In this document: piece by piece, positions 37,553 through 47,669 of the stretch
Position numbering within the stretch: position 1 is the first letter of the stretch
How the letters are laid out: the number at the start of each line of letters is the position of its first letter
DNA from: Ustulina deusta
Taxonomy: Eukaryota > Ascomycota > Sordariomycetes > Xylariales > Xylariaceae
Assembly: GCA_023159155.1 (NCBI GenBank)
Contig: JAJNNX010000007.1
Coordinates: 372,001 to 436,000 of the forward strand
Length of the DNA stretch: 64,000 nucleotides
Direction of reading: 5' to 3'
Program-made: the position numbers and the translations under genes
The notes under the pieces: model-generated
What the model was told of the DNA's origin: nothing
Databases searched by the model: none
What the model saw: only the letters and a program-made list of their open reading frames with translations

Positions 37553-38755
37553 ATGGCCCCCCCTTTCCGAAATGATCACGTTGGATCTCTATTGAGACCA
37601 AAGGAGCTCCTTGAAGCGCGTGCAAGTCTGGGATCTCCGTCTCAGATGTACTCGCTTGAAATACCGGAATCCGCCAAAGCAGCCGAGCGCGAAGCCATCC
37701 GAAAGGTCGTTCAACTCCAGATACAGAAGGGTATTCGAGCTATCACAGACGGCGAGTATGCGAGACACATTTACTACGGCGGATTTTTCGAGAAGCTGGC
37801 TGGGCTTGAGGCCCGCCCGACGTTACCGATCCCGGACGCGTTCCGCACTGATTTCCCCACGACGACGAGACTCGCCGAGATGGGCGCTAAAACACGCGCG
37901 GCCGTCGTCGCTACGGGCAAGGTCACGTACGAGAAGTCCCCCTACTTATCTGAGTGGCTGTCTCTACGCGAGAACTTACCACAAGATCTGTGGAGCGCCG
38001 CCAAGTTCACTGTCCCTGCTCCCACGTATCAGCATATTCAGCTGAAACCGGGGACGGCGTGGACAGTTGAGTCAGGCTACACTTCGGATGAGGAGTACTT
38101 GGACGATATAGCGAAGTGCTACGCGGCGGAGCTACAAACCCTGTACGATGCCGGCCTGCGCAATATTCAGGTCGACGACCCGCATCTCACGTACTTCGCG
38201 TCGTCCGTGTTCCTCGAGGGCTGCAGGAAGGACGGCACCAACGCGGACGAGCTCTTGGATCTATATACCCGCACGCACAACAAACTGCTCTCCCAGAAAC
38301 CGAAAGACTTGCACGCGGGAATGCATCTCTGCCGCGGCAACATGGCTGGGTCCGTGCACTGGGTAGAGGGCTCATACGAGGTCATCGCGAAGAAACTGTT
38401 CAACGAGACGGACTACGAGACATATTACCTCGAGTTCGACGACGTCGAGCGCGCTGGCGGATTCGAACCCTTGAGGTTTTTGCCCCGGGGTAAGAATGTC
38501 GTGTTGGGCCTCGTCTCTACTAAGAAGGCTGAGCTCGAGGACCCGCGGGCGATTAAGGAGAAAATCCAGATGGCCGCCAAAGTCATTGCTGACGCCCAGG
38601 GAGTTACTGTCTCCGACGCTCTAGACTGCCTTGCCGTGAGCCCGCAATGTGGTTTCAGTAGTAGTAGTTTGGCCGGTGGGAAGGGTATGACCGAGGAAAG
38701 AATGTGGGAAAAGCTCGGGCTTGTGAAGCAAGTTGCCGATGAAGTATGGGGTTAA
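37553..38755 (+). CDS. MetE-like zinc methyltransferase family protein (cobalamin-independent methionine synthase C-terminal fold)
   Basis: A single exon of 400 residues starts MAPPFRNDHVGSLLRPKELL, the typical first strand of YxjG/YxjH-like MetE homologues (RxDHVGSLLRP). The zinc site of the MetE family is complete: His258 and Cys260 in GMHLCRGN, Glu294 in YYLEFDD and Cys366 in VSPQCGFSS. IQVDDP (about 205-210) matches the substrate-binding strand. The protein is about half the length of true methionine synthase and lacks the N-terminal barrel, so it is a stand-alone C-terminal-type enzyme; its methyl donor and acceptor are not known. No intron is present and codons are GC-rich. It lies between the broken DHA1 transporter and a convergent sugar-type transporter. 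Confidence 0.93.
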   Translation: MAPPFRNDHVGSLLRPKELLEARASLGSPSQMYSLEIPESAKAAEREAIRKVVQLQIQKGIRAITDGEYARHIYYGGFFEKLAGLEARPTLPIPDAFRTDFPTTTRLAEMGAKTRAAVVATGKVTYEKSPYLSEWLSLRENLPQDLWSAAKFTVPAPTYQHIQLKPGTAWTVESGYTSDEEYLDDIAKCYAAELQTLYDAGLRNIQVDDPHLTYFASSVFLEGCRKDGTNADELLDLYTRTHNKLLSQKPKDLHAGMHLCRGNMAGSVHWVEGSYEVIAKKLFNETDYETYYLEFDDVERAGGFEPLRFLPRGKNVVLGLVSTKKAELEDPRAIKEKIQMAAKVIADAQGVTVSDALDCLAVSPQCGFSSSSLAGGKGMTEERMWEKLGLVKQVADEVWG

Positions 38756-39321
38756 GGGTATTGTGAGGCCTCTCTCGGCTGGCGATTAGTTGTTGTCAAC
38801 TTCACTCAGTATGGCCTTCGCATCGAGTTGGTAAACACTCTACCGATGGGCAGGTATTTTTTCCCCCCTCCATCCAACCTTAGGCCATTCACTGAATACT
38901 TCTAAATTATTGCATGGTCCACTTCCGCATATCGTGGCTAATCTTAAGAAAAATAGCCTTCTCTAGCATTGGTTATCTTAGCCACTCCTCCTCAAGTTCT
39001 GCGAGTTAGTAGCTGTAATTTACCACTCGATATCGACTCGTTCTCAAACCCTTTTCCACTACGGTATCTAATATAGATATGTTGCAAACGTTCATAAAAA
39101 ATAATAAAAAGGTAACGGCACTGCTTCTTTGAGAGCAGAGAAAACGGTTCGTCTATCGTTAGCAGAGTCAATCTATCAGAGCATCCTGGGATTATCGCAC
39201 AATAGTAAGTGTTCATAACATACTCCATACCTTGACCAGATATCTTAACACAACATACACATTCAAATCACGCAAGCTCCTAGACAACTAAGTCAAACAA
39301 TCCGCTTTGGCACAATTGACG
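38756..39321. other. Convergent intergenic region
   Basis: This 566 bp stretch separates the stop codons of the plus-strand MetE-like gene and the minus-strand transporter and must hold both 3' ends. It contains AT-rich stretches (for example near 39098-39110) fit for 3' end formation. No gene is seen. Confidence 0.6.
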
Positions 39322-41023
39322 TTAGGGGCGAGTCGGAATGGCTCGTAGCCTGAATCCTCGGATAGGAAGTGACCATCTCCCTGTAGACATGGACTGCTGC
39401 CTTCTCGAGGCTTGCTTTTCAGAATATCTCTTTTCAATGCTCTCGAGTGTACGACCCTTCGTCTCAAACATGTAAATAGCAGAAACCACGGTACAGAGCA
39501 GAGTAGCAAAGGCGAAGAAGTAGTACGCGCCGAAGGTCGATGTCGCAATGAATATGGGGGTCGTGAGCGCGACGAGGAAATTCGCAACCTACACACGAGT
39601 CAGCCCTGTCAACTGGAGTCGAGGCCAGGAACATAACATACCCAGTTGGAACTCTGTGCTAAACTCGCAGCACTACTTCGCGTTTCTACTCAAAGGTCAG
39701 GATATCCGTAAACGGTAGAAGGTTTGCAGCAACAAGTCACAACCTGGCCAAGGGGAATAATAACAAAATTCATACTACTTGGTAAGCTTTCAATCAAGAA
39801 GGCCCTGAGGCCAATAGCCCACGTAGCGCTAAAAACCGCAGCGAACAAGTATATATTGACGATGACCACCCAGCGCGCAGCGCCCCTGTCGGCGTGCACT
39901 TCGCCCGCAGCGTACAGCGAGCCCGAAATCAGCATGAGGGTGAATATAAGTGAGCCCCCGACGACGGTGGAAGTCTTCCTGCCCCAGGCATCAGCCAAAA
40001 GAGTCGCAGGGAGTGTAACGACCAGGATAACAACGGCGCTGACGCCAGAAGCAAGGAACGAAGCATTCTGCGAGGAGATTCCCGCCATCTGCAGCAAGAT
40101 GGGCGCGTAGTAGAGTACACCGTCGATCCCGGAGAACTGCTGGAATGCCAGCAGAAAGCAGCCAAACAATGTGCGGCCACGGAACGGGGCGTCGAAGGCC
40201 TCCTTGAGATCATGTGCTGTCTCGTGCATGCTCTGCCAGAAGGGCGCGTGAGGCGAGTGCGGCAGCGTCTCTGTGGATTGCGATTGTAGCTCGACTTTCT
40301 CGGCCTCGTCGAGACCTAGTTGGTCGATGATCCGGTTCGCTTCATTCGAGCGTCCGCGCGCCTGTAGCCACCTGGGGCTTTGAGGCAGAAAGGAGGAGGC
40401 CGCCACGTTGGCAAAAGCGACCCCAGCCTGGAGGGCGATGGGCAGGCGCCAGGAAATCGAACCTGATAGATGAGAAGTGCCGTAGCAGATGAAGAACCCC
40501 AGGACGAGCCCTAGCGTGATGAGGAACTGCGCCACCGAAGCCATGACACCTCGTTTCCTTGCCGGGGATATCTCGCAGACATGCACATACACGGTGCTGA
40601 GGAATAGGCCCTCGCCGACACCCTTGAGCAGCCGTCCCACGATGAACATTGCCAGCCACATGGATGCCGCCTCCAGCGTCGCGCCCACACCGTAGACCAG
40701 CGAGCCTATCGCGATGATGCGAGTACGGCCATATCGATCTGCGAGGACGCCGGTGATGAGTGCCGTGACGGCACCCGGGAGTAAGACCGACGACACGACG
40801 ATGCCGTGTAGTGTGGGAGAAAGTGCGCCGAACGTGTCCTTGAACGACGCCATGGTCGTCACGGGCCCGATGGTGCCGGTGTCGAGGCTATCCATTCATG
40901 TTAAGTCTGTCTGTCTACAGTGGGACATATAGGGATGACTGACCCGAAAACCAGCGCGTTGAGTGCTGAGATGACCGATGCACTCAGCCAGAGAGGGACA
41001 CGACGGAAATCGCTCAACAGCAT
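39322..41023 (-). CDS. MFS sugar transporter-type protein
   Basis: Four exons on minus (40944-41023, 39779-40887, 39642-39685, 39322-39588) give 499 residues with about 12 predicted helices. Sugar porter signatures are present: LDTGTIGPVT after helix 1, GVLADRYGRTR between helices 2 and 3, GRLLKGVGEG, LPQSPRWL (PESPRWL in most members), QQFSGIDGVLYYAP in helix 7, LADAWGRKTS, and FETKGRTLES after helix 12. Exon 3 is only 44 nt and encodes TRSSAASLAQSSNW. Its flanking introns are 93 nt (39686-39778) and 53 nt (39589-39641). Without splicing, the frame would end early with an unrelated tail at 39690. The plasma-membrane substrate is a sugar or related polyol or acid and cannot be read from the sequence. 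It is convergent with the MetE-like gene. Confidence 0.93.
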
Positions 41024-41724
41024 GATGACAACCCAGCAATGAGCAATTCGAACCTAGAGGTTTCTGGCCAACAAAGGTGAAGAAGAGCGCCCGAGGAGAT
41101 TCATAGACTATATGCGCCAATGACCCACTGTCTGACGGATGGGTTGGGTGTCTATCTATCTAAGTTGGGCGCAACAACCAACATCGCGCCCTTCTTATGC
41201 ATTGTCTTGGCATATAAAGTGGGAAGATAAATCATGTCATTAACAAGATGGAAACAAGCAACAGCGCAATGACAGGGACGCCATCACACTAGGTCGGTCA
41301 TTTTCACCCAGATAGGCATCTCCGCTCCGCTGGCGCTTATACATCCGCGCCCATTGCGAGTCTCTCCGTACCCGCTCCATCTTTACTACTAGGAGGTAGA
41401 GTGACTAAATAATAATAGGAACCGTTTACCGATCTGTTGTTAATGGGAATTGAAAGAATATAGTTAATGAGGCACTTGTATTTAAGCTCACTAATTGTTA
41501 TACTGATCTATTTGGTCAGAGAGAGAGAGGGGGGAAAAGGGGGTCCCCTCCTTCACCGACAGCTGTGCGATACTGGATTCGATATGGCTGCTGACCAAAA
41601 GCAATAGCTTGGGGTCATCAGTCAGACTCTCGTCCGCGACATGTCCCTTGACGACTGGCGCAGCCTCGACGAGGTGCACGATGTGGGCTGCTTTTGGTTG
41701 AGCCGTGCTGATCTGCGTGTTATG
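41024..41724. other. Intergenic, no supported gene
   Basis: About 700 bp between the transporter start and the SDR relic. An 87-codon minus-strand frame (41491-41754) has a coding-like composition but no recognised motif and overlaps the relic. I do not call it a gene. Confidence 0.5.
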
Positions 41725-42135
41725 GATGTATAGGGCGGTATTCGTCATGCCCACATCGCTGGCTTCGGAGCGTATGTTTTTGGAAGTGGATAATTACATT
41801 GCGACGAGCGTGCGGTCAAGGGGATGGTGTAGATAGTAGCCATCGAGAATGCCACGAGAGTCATCCGGGTCAACGCCGCTGCCCTACCATATACCTAAAG
41901 ACCGATAATAGGCCAATTCCTCGAGGAGTTACCGGAAGGTAAGAAAGCTATACTTGGCGATATTCCTATTAGTAGGTAGGTAAGACGCGAGGAGGTCACA
42001 GACGGGGTGGCGTTTCTTGCGTCTTCCGCTTCGAGCTACGTGAGCGGGCATCCGTTGGTGATAGATGGCGGTGCTTCTCTACCACTCTTGAACAACACGG
42101 TTTGGGGGCAGGTCATAGCGTGGCTGTATATTTAA
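41725..42135 (+). pseudogene. Short-chain dehydrogenase/reductase (SDR) relic, C-terminal half
   Basis: One plus-strand frame reads through the C-terminal half of a classical SDR but is cut by several in-frame stops (at 41791, 41830 and two more before 42000). In order it has HIAGFGAY at the active-site strand (the Tyr region, with the usual Tyr-x-x-x-Lys no longer intact), AVKGMV, AIENATRVIRVNAAALPYT (IRVN.V.PG region), GQFLEELPEGKKAILGDIPISR, and the strong C-terminal signature DGVAFLASSASSYVSGHPLVIDGGAS. The frame ends at 42133-42135. The Rossmann N-terminus was not found upstream. It is a dead NAD(P)-dependent oxidoreductase gene next to the transporter and MetE-like gene. Confidence 0.85.
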
Positions 42136-42288
42136 CTGATGTTTAGTACAATATACAGACTGTACGTGCCCTTTCGAAACCACCTAACCGGGGGGGGAAT
42201 AAAATAAAATAAAGACTCATATCGCCCGATCGCTTGTGTGCCTATTACTGCGATTTCCTTTTCACTGTAGTCATCGTTAACCTGTTTT

Positions 42289-43405
42289 TCACAAGTGACT
42301 TCGCTGACTGTGGCTTCTTGGGTAAACGTCCGTGCCGGACAATCCTCCATGCGAATGAATTGCCTTTTGCAGTGACTTTGTACTGGAATACAACATCTCT
42401 GACGACGCCCGGCTATTAGATAAACTTTCCCTGCGCCCATTCCGGAACACATGCTTGGCGAGGCGAATAATACTCGGTAGACAGACGGAAACTAGCGAAA
42501 CCAGACCCTCGCATTGCACCCACACGGAATATTCTATAGACGTCCATGTGAGGTCGTCGAACAGAGAAGTACCAACTCGCGCAAGCGTTACTAGGCGGCC
42601 GATCGAGAGGACTATAACGCTAAGTATTGATGTCAGCAGGAATGACGAAACTTGATACCCTACCCGATATGAACACGTACGAGTATCCGAAAAGGAAGGC
42701 CACGACGACCATGATGCGGCGAATGGCCGTCACCTGAAGACCCCAAAGCATTGGCAGCGGCAAGGTCAAAATGAGCAAATCGATTACCATGCTGGGGATT
42801 GCGGCTCCAAGAAGCCAATTCCACTGCGGAATACAAATCCTTCCGGGAACCTTCTCCCACGCACCGTTGATTGGCGTGCACCCAAAGATGCTAACGACCC
42901 ATGTGGACAGGAGCCAGCCAGCGTTCATAACCCCGATCGCCCATAACGCAAGGGTGAACCACTTGTTTGTTTGTTGGAATATCCTACCATAGAAGAAAAG
43001 CGCCGAAAACTTGGGCAGTGAAATATTGGTATAGTACAAGAGATTGGCAATGAAGATAATCATGGGGCTTTTCGCCTGATCGGCCGGCGGGATGGTAGCC
43101 GCATGCTTCCCCAAGCCGAGACTAATCCACCAGAGAATGATGGCATTTTCTGAGATGGCGAATGGCTATGTTGAGTTAGCCGAATCCTGCCGCCTTGCAT
43201 TTTGCAAACGAGTCGCCGAGCTACCTACGAGAGTGATGGCTGCGAAAAAATCATCCCACCACCACCTGTACGAGGGCGCGACGTAGTTGGACCAGAAGCG
43301 CAGGCCCAACGCCAATATCGACAATGATATTATAACGGAACACATTGCGATCAAATTGGCCTGCACGGTCTCGTTCATCTCAGCAGCGGTCAGGTCTTTC
43401 GCCAT
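42289..43405 (-). CDS. Rhodopsin-like seven-helix fungal membrane protein (PTH11/SAT4-like domain)
   Basis: Three exons on minus (43229-43405, 42681-43165, 42289-42619) give 330 residues. Introns are 63 nt (GTAGGT donor, GGCTAAC branch) and 61 nt (GTACGT donor). The protein has the fungal rhodopsin-domain pattern: ANLIAMCSVIISLSILALGL (helix 1), RWWWDDFFAAITL (the W-D-D motif before helix 2), FAISENAIILWW, SLPKFSALFFYGRIF, and the paired cysteines in FGCTPINGAWEKVPGRICIP in the extracellular loop. GAAIPSMVIDLLILTLPLPMLWGL, GRLVTLARV and TSIEYSVWVQCEGLVSLVSVCLPS follow. The C-terminal cytoplasmic tail is Ser-rich. Members are plasma-membrane proteins, some acting as receptors in surface sensing; most have no known ligand. 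The role here is unknown. Confidence 0.93.
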
Positions 43406-46127
43406 GCTGGCTGGCGGGGAAGAGAAGAATGCGAGCGGCTGTTCAGAAACGACGTAAACGCATTCGTTCGTCGCAATTGGAATGCCAATAGACTGAGAAC
43501 CAGATTAATTTCGATCGACGAGGACGTAGCGGCTCGGGACGAGACCGCTACAACTCATGTTAAGGCTCACAAAAGTCATTCATCAGTTGCTCGGGAAAGC
43601 TCTAGCTCCGCCCCCGGCCTCGGTGTATGAATGCGACTCTGAACGTAAACTTCCAATGAGATTGGAGTCGCACCATAGGGGCAAAGTCGGTAGATGTTCT
43701 TTATCTTCCCTACAGTTCATGTCTTCCCGGCTTAAGGGTCTTGGAACTCTGCCATTCTTCCCGACTGCTTCTACGTGGCTATCGACAGTTATCGGACCGC
43801 ACTGAAGGCCAGGCCCGTTCGAGAACCTCCAGGTACGGCTCGAATCCTACGGTGTTGGGGCATGATCACTCGACTGCGCTTCAACACGAGGATCGACGCT
43901 TGGTAATTGAACCGGAGATAATACTACGTGTGATGGATTACCTATCAAGTATGCGCAAGTATTGTGCAATGAAAGGAATTTCCATCCCTCTCAGAGCTAC
44001 GCTGGATACGAGTTCTTGCCAACCACTTACTAAGTATATATCAGCTACTCATTTGCTTAGTCTGCTTGTCTTACGTCTTAAGCATACGTGGATGGCGGGG
44101 GAGTTACTTCAGATGCGGCATTGCCCGGCATCTGGGAGACGCTGGCACATCAAAATCAAATGATAAACACCATCACTCGTGATGGCTATTATATGGGTGA
44201 GTTGGTGGTTTCGCTATCCCTGGAATTATCCTACTGTCTAATATACACGCCTGAACGATGCCACGCCTACGAAAGAAAGACGAGAGAAATCACTCAAGAT
44301 CAACGTGATTATTAACGGTACGATATGAATCGCGACCGAGACTCGATTCCTATCTAGTTCGATGAACATTATCTGTTTGAATGCACCGGAAATGCGATTT
44401 AAGTCTGTATGCAGCATGCTAACTCGATGTGCTCTTTAATGTCTGTCACTCACGAAATGACGGCAAGTATGAACATCAGATGCTTTGGTGAGACTCGCTG
44501 TTGGTAGTGGTGTTACTTACTCCCATCGTCTCATCCTGGTATACTCTAGTCTAGTTGTTCGCGTGAGTGACGATTTTGTATCTCAACGTTTGTTTCGTAG
44601 ACGAACCATGCGTCTCTCAGCAGCCGCTGGTATCCAACGAGTTCCGATGGGTGACGCGGTGTTGAGTTCGACAGCAGCCAAGGGCCTGGTCTCTGTTATT
44701 GATTGCTGATTCTCAGGTATATGTAGAGTGCGACCTGGGTGGGAGGCAACCTTCGGGGCAAGCTTCAATATACCGAAATTAGTCAATCATGAATAAGCCC
44801 AAGTGTTGGGTCTTTGAGACAAACCCCGAGAAATGGGCTGACTTGCATGCTCCTGACCTTTGTACGCAACTGACCTACTAATACCCACGGATGCGGTGCG
44901 ACAACGACGGCCTTGTCCAGATGTTTCGCAGCTTCTCTTGGGCGTTCCGCTTCTAACACGGTCGTACCGAGGCGGACTGGATGGATGGGGTATTCCCCAC
45001 TGCTCCGAAGCGCCGTGCAACGCACCTGGAAAGACCTGTCAGGACGTTTGGGGGACTTTGTGTACGTATGTCTTCGATAGATGAAGAATTGAAATGGGCC
45101 CCGGCCCGAGCCGCCAGCGCCGAGGGCTGCGCGACGACACAGAGATAGTTCCTGTTAATGCCGAGGCGCAGAGAAACTGCGTAACGCGTCGCATTGCTCT
45201 TATCTGCTACGCCATTGCCACTATCGTGCTACATACTTACCTTTGAGGGCGTGTTGAATTCGGTATAAAGACGCTGGGAGCGCACTTTAGCCAAGTGGAG
45301 AAGAGAACGGCCAAAAAGAAAAGGCTCACGGCTTAGATGCAGATGTCATTTGCGGCGCCACTCTTCTGTATTTCGATCTAAATGTGTTTCAAAGGGAAAG
45401 GCGTCGGGGATTTGGATGATTAGATTGGGCAGCAGCTGTGACCGATTCACGGGATGTTGAGCTAGTCACTATCATCGAATATTAGTTCATTGACATGTGA
45501 ACTAGATAGGCACATCTTGATGAGCGGACTTTTTTCGGCGGTAGAAGTGGGGGGTTTAGACTGGATCGCTAGGATTGAATCACGGAGGGCCGAAAAGTCG
45601 AGCCATGCTTGTGAGCTGATCGTTGGTAGGGAGTAACTGTTTTGTTGACGAATTTGGATATCATAACATACACTACAGGGCTGTCATGTGGTGGTTGCGA
45701 AATCTGACGTGTCCATTGGCCAATTCCCCCAGTCATAGCGCAAGGGACCGGCCGAGAAGCGTGAAGTATCTTTATGCTAACCGATGAAAATACTCAAGTC
45801 GGTTCGCCCTTGGTTTCACCCGTAACCTCCTTTCGGGTTTCATGAAGTAACAAGCTGAGCGATACAGAGCGAAGAGGCGAGTTCCCTTGGACAAGTAAGA
45901 TTGAGAATGTGCAATACCTATGTCGTGGGATATTCGGCGGTTCAGTGTTGAAAGAGTCCCCAGAGGTGCGGATTAGATAGGCTATAAATAAATTGGTAGA
46001 TTTTTGAAGTTTGGAGAAGTTCCCCAATATTTATTGCGTGGTGCTATGATCATTATATCCACCTGACGTAATTTGACCCCTGACTTGTACATACTCGTCG
46101 TAGGCCACCACACCACTACACGTAGAT
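43406..46127. other. Intergenic, no supported gene
   Basis: About 2.7 kb with several medium frames (43741-44163 plus, 140 codons; 44783-45025 minus) that show no recognised domain and no splice-linked partners. The upstream region of the next gene holds no obvious element. Confidence 0.55.
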
Positions 46128-47669
46128 ATGGCGTCGAAAGAGACTAGCTACACCGAACTTCCGCGCGAAGAGAATCATACTGGCCCTATTTCATTCCTTC
46201 ATAAGACCTGCCGACAAGTACCAGCCACCAAATGTCAGCCGGTGGTGACTGTAACATCATCCACCGGTATATGGCGCCGATACCAGTCCCGGGATAATAG
46301 GAAAGGCCGCCACGCTGTAGTAATCTCGCCGCAGAATGCAGCCAGGCATGGAATTTCGCACCCCCACGCTACCGGTACTTTCGGGGCAAGCTTGCGAGGG
46401 GTATGGAGGATGGTGTTGAGGTATCCGGTGTTTGATATTAGTTATGATGTTGCTATCATTTTCACCTTAGGTAAGCTGCCCCCTCTCATGGTTGGATAGT
46501 GGATTCTGGTCCAAATGGAAATGAGCCTCATATGAGGAAAAAAAAAAGGGAGGGGGGAAAGAAGAAAAAAGGTAAAGGCCTATGGTCATACGTATCTTGT
46601 TCTCAAAAGTTGACGTAATAGTATGTCTGTTTTCTTTTGGTTATTAAGACAAGATAAGTACATGATCACCACGGTGCTTGGGGATCCCTCGCGGGTATGT
46701 TGATGAATATTACGGGCAAGCTAATACAATACATGCAGGTTCCGTGATCTGGGTCATCAACGGCTTCTTCACCTGGCTACCGGTTCAGTGGCCATCCACT
46801 GAATTTGACGGTGAAGTAGCTATGGGAGGTGGCATCACGGCCTTCGTAGGTGCTACAGTTTTCGAGATTGGGTCCGTGCTTCTCATGATGGAAGCTGTCA
46901 ACGAGAAGCAGAAAGATTGCTTTGGATGGGCACTCGAAGAAGCGATGGAAAGTCATGGCCTGTTGTTTCGTCCGGACCCAAAGGGGTGCACGCATCACCA
47001 TTCAGTTCGACACGGCCTTCTCGCGGTAGGGGAGACTGATGTTGGTAAAGAAGGTAGATCTTGGGAGTGGTGGCCTACATGGTCTGAACTGAGGGCACAC
47101 TATTTCCGAGAAATTGGATTCCTGGCGTCGCTTTCTCAATTCATTGGAGCCTCTGTTTTCTGGATATCTGGGTTCACTGCTTTACCTTCTATCCAAGATC
47201 GTCTTTCCACGTCTGCAGTTAACGGCGTGTATTGGCTACCACAGGTATGTATCCAAGCTATAAATTTCATTTGGTGCAGTGCTAATATGCCTATTGTTTA
47301 GGTGGTCGGTGGCGTTGGTTTTATCATTTCTAGTTGGCTATTCATGCTCGAGACGCAGACAACATGGTATACGCCCGCTCCCAAGGTTTTGGGTTGGCAT
47401 ATAGGGTTCTGGAATTTGGTCGGGGCATTTGGCTTTACGGTTTGCGGTGCGGTTGGCTTTGCCAGACGTAACGAGGCTGCCACTTATGCTTCTGTCCTGT
47501 CAACCTTTATCGGCTCTTGGGCATTCCTGGTAAGTATGCCGCTCCTCGATCTTTCTCTTCCTTACACACTGTGGATTCGGCACATTGATACTAACAGCTG
47601 TGTTGATAGATTGGTAGTGTCATTCAATGGTATGAGAGCCTGGACAAGTACCCGGTTTGCTTTCAATAA
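46128..47669 (+). CDS. Conserved fungal integral membrane protein of unknown function
   Basis: Four exons (46128-46470, 46739-47244, 47302-47529, 47610-47669) give 378 residues. After a polar N-terminus the family core starts with YPVFDISYDVAIIFTLGSVI and continues WVINGFFTWLPVQWPSTEF, GGGITAFVGATVFEIGSVLL, EAVNEKQKDCFGW, a His-rich loop (GCTHHHSVRH), SWEWWPTWSELRAHYFREIG, FWISGFTALPSI, VYWLPQVVGGVGFIISSWLF, WHIGFWNLVGAFGFTVCGA, and ends IGSVIQWYESLDKYPV. I recognise this as a multi-helix protein widely annotated as an integral membrane protein in filamentous ascomycetes, with about seven or eight helices and no assigned function. Intron 1 is unusually long (268 nt) and includes an A-run followed by a purine-rich stretch at about 46538-46575. 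The last intron has a clear TACTAAC branch site. The final coding exon is only 60 nt. Confidence 0.9.

Noticed and set aside
41491..41754. 87-codon minus-strand frame with coding-like composition
   Set aside because: I considered an Asp/Glu racemase resemblance (GMTNTALYIH) but could not support it beyond a few residues. It also overlaps the SDR relic on the other strand.
43741..44163. 140-codon plus-strand frame
   Set aside because: No recognised motif and no splice-linked continuation. A tRNA-like GGCTCGAATCC word at about 43838 was also checked, but no matching A box or cloverleaf was found.
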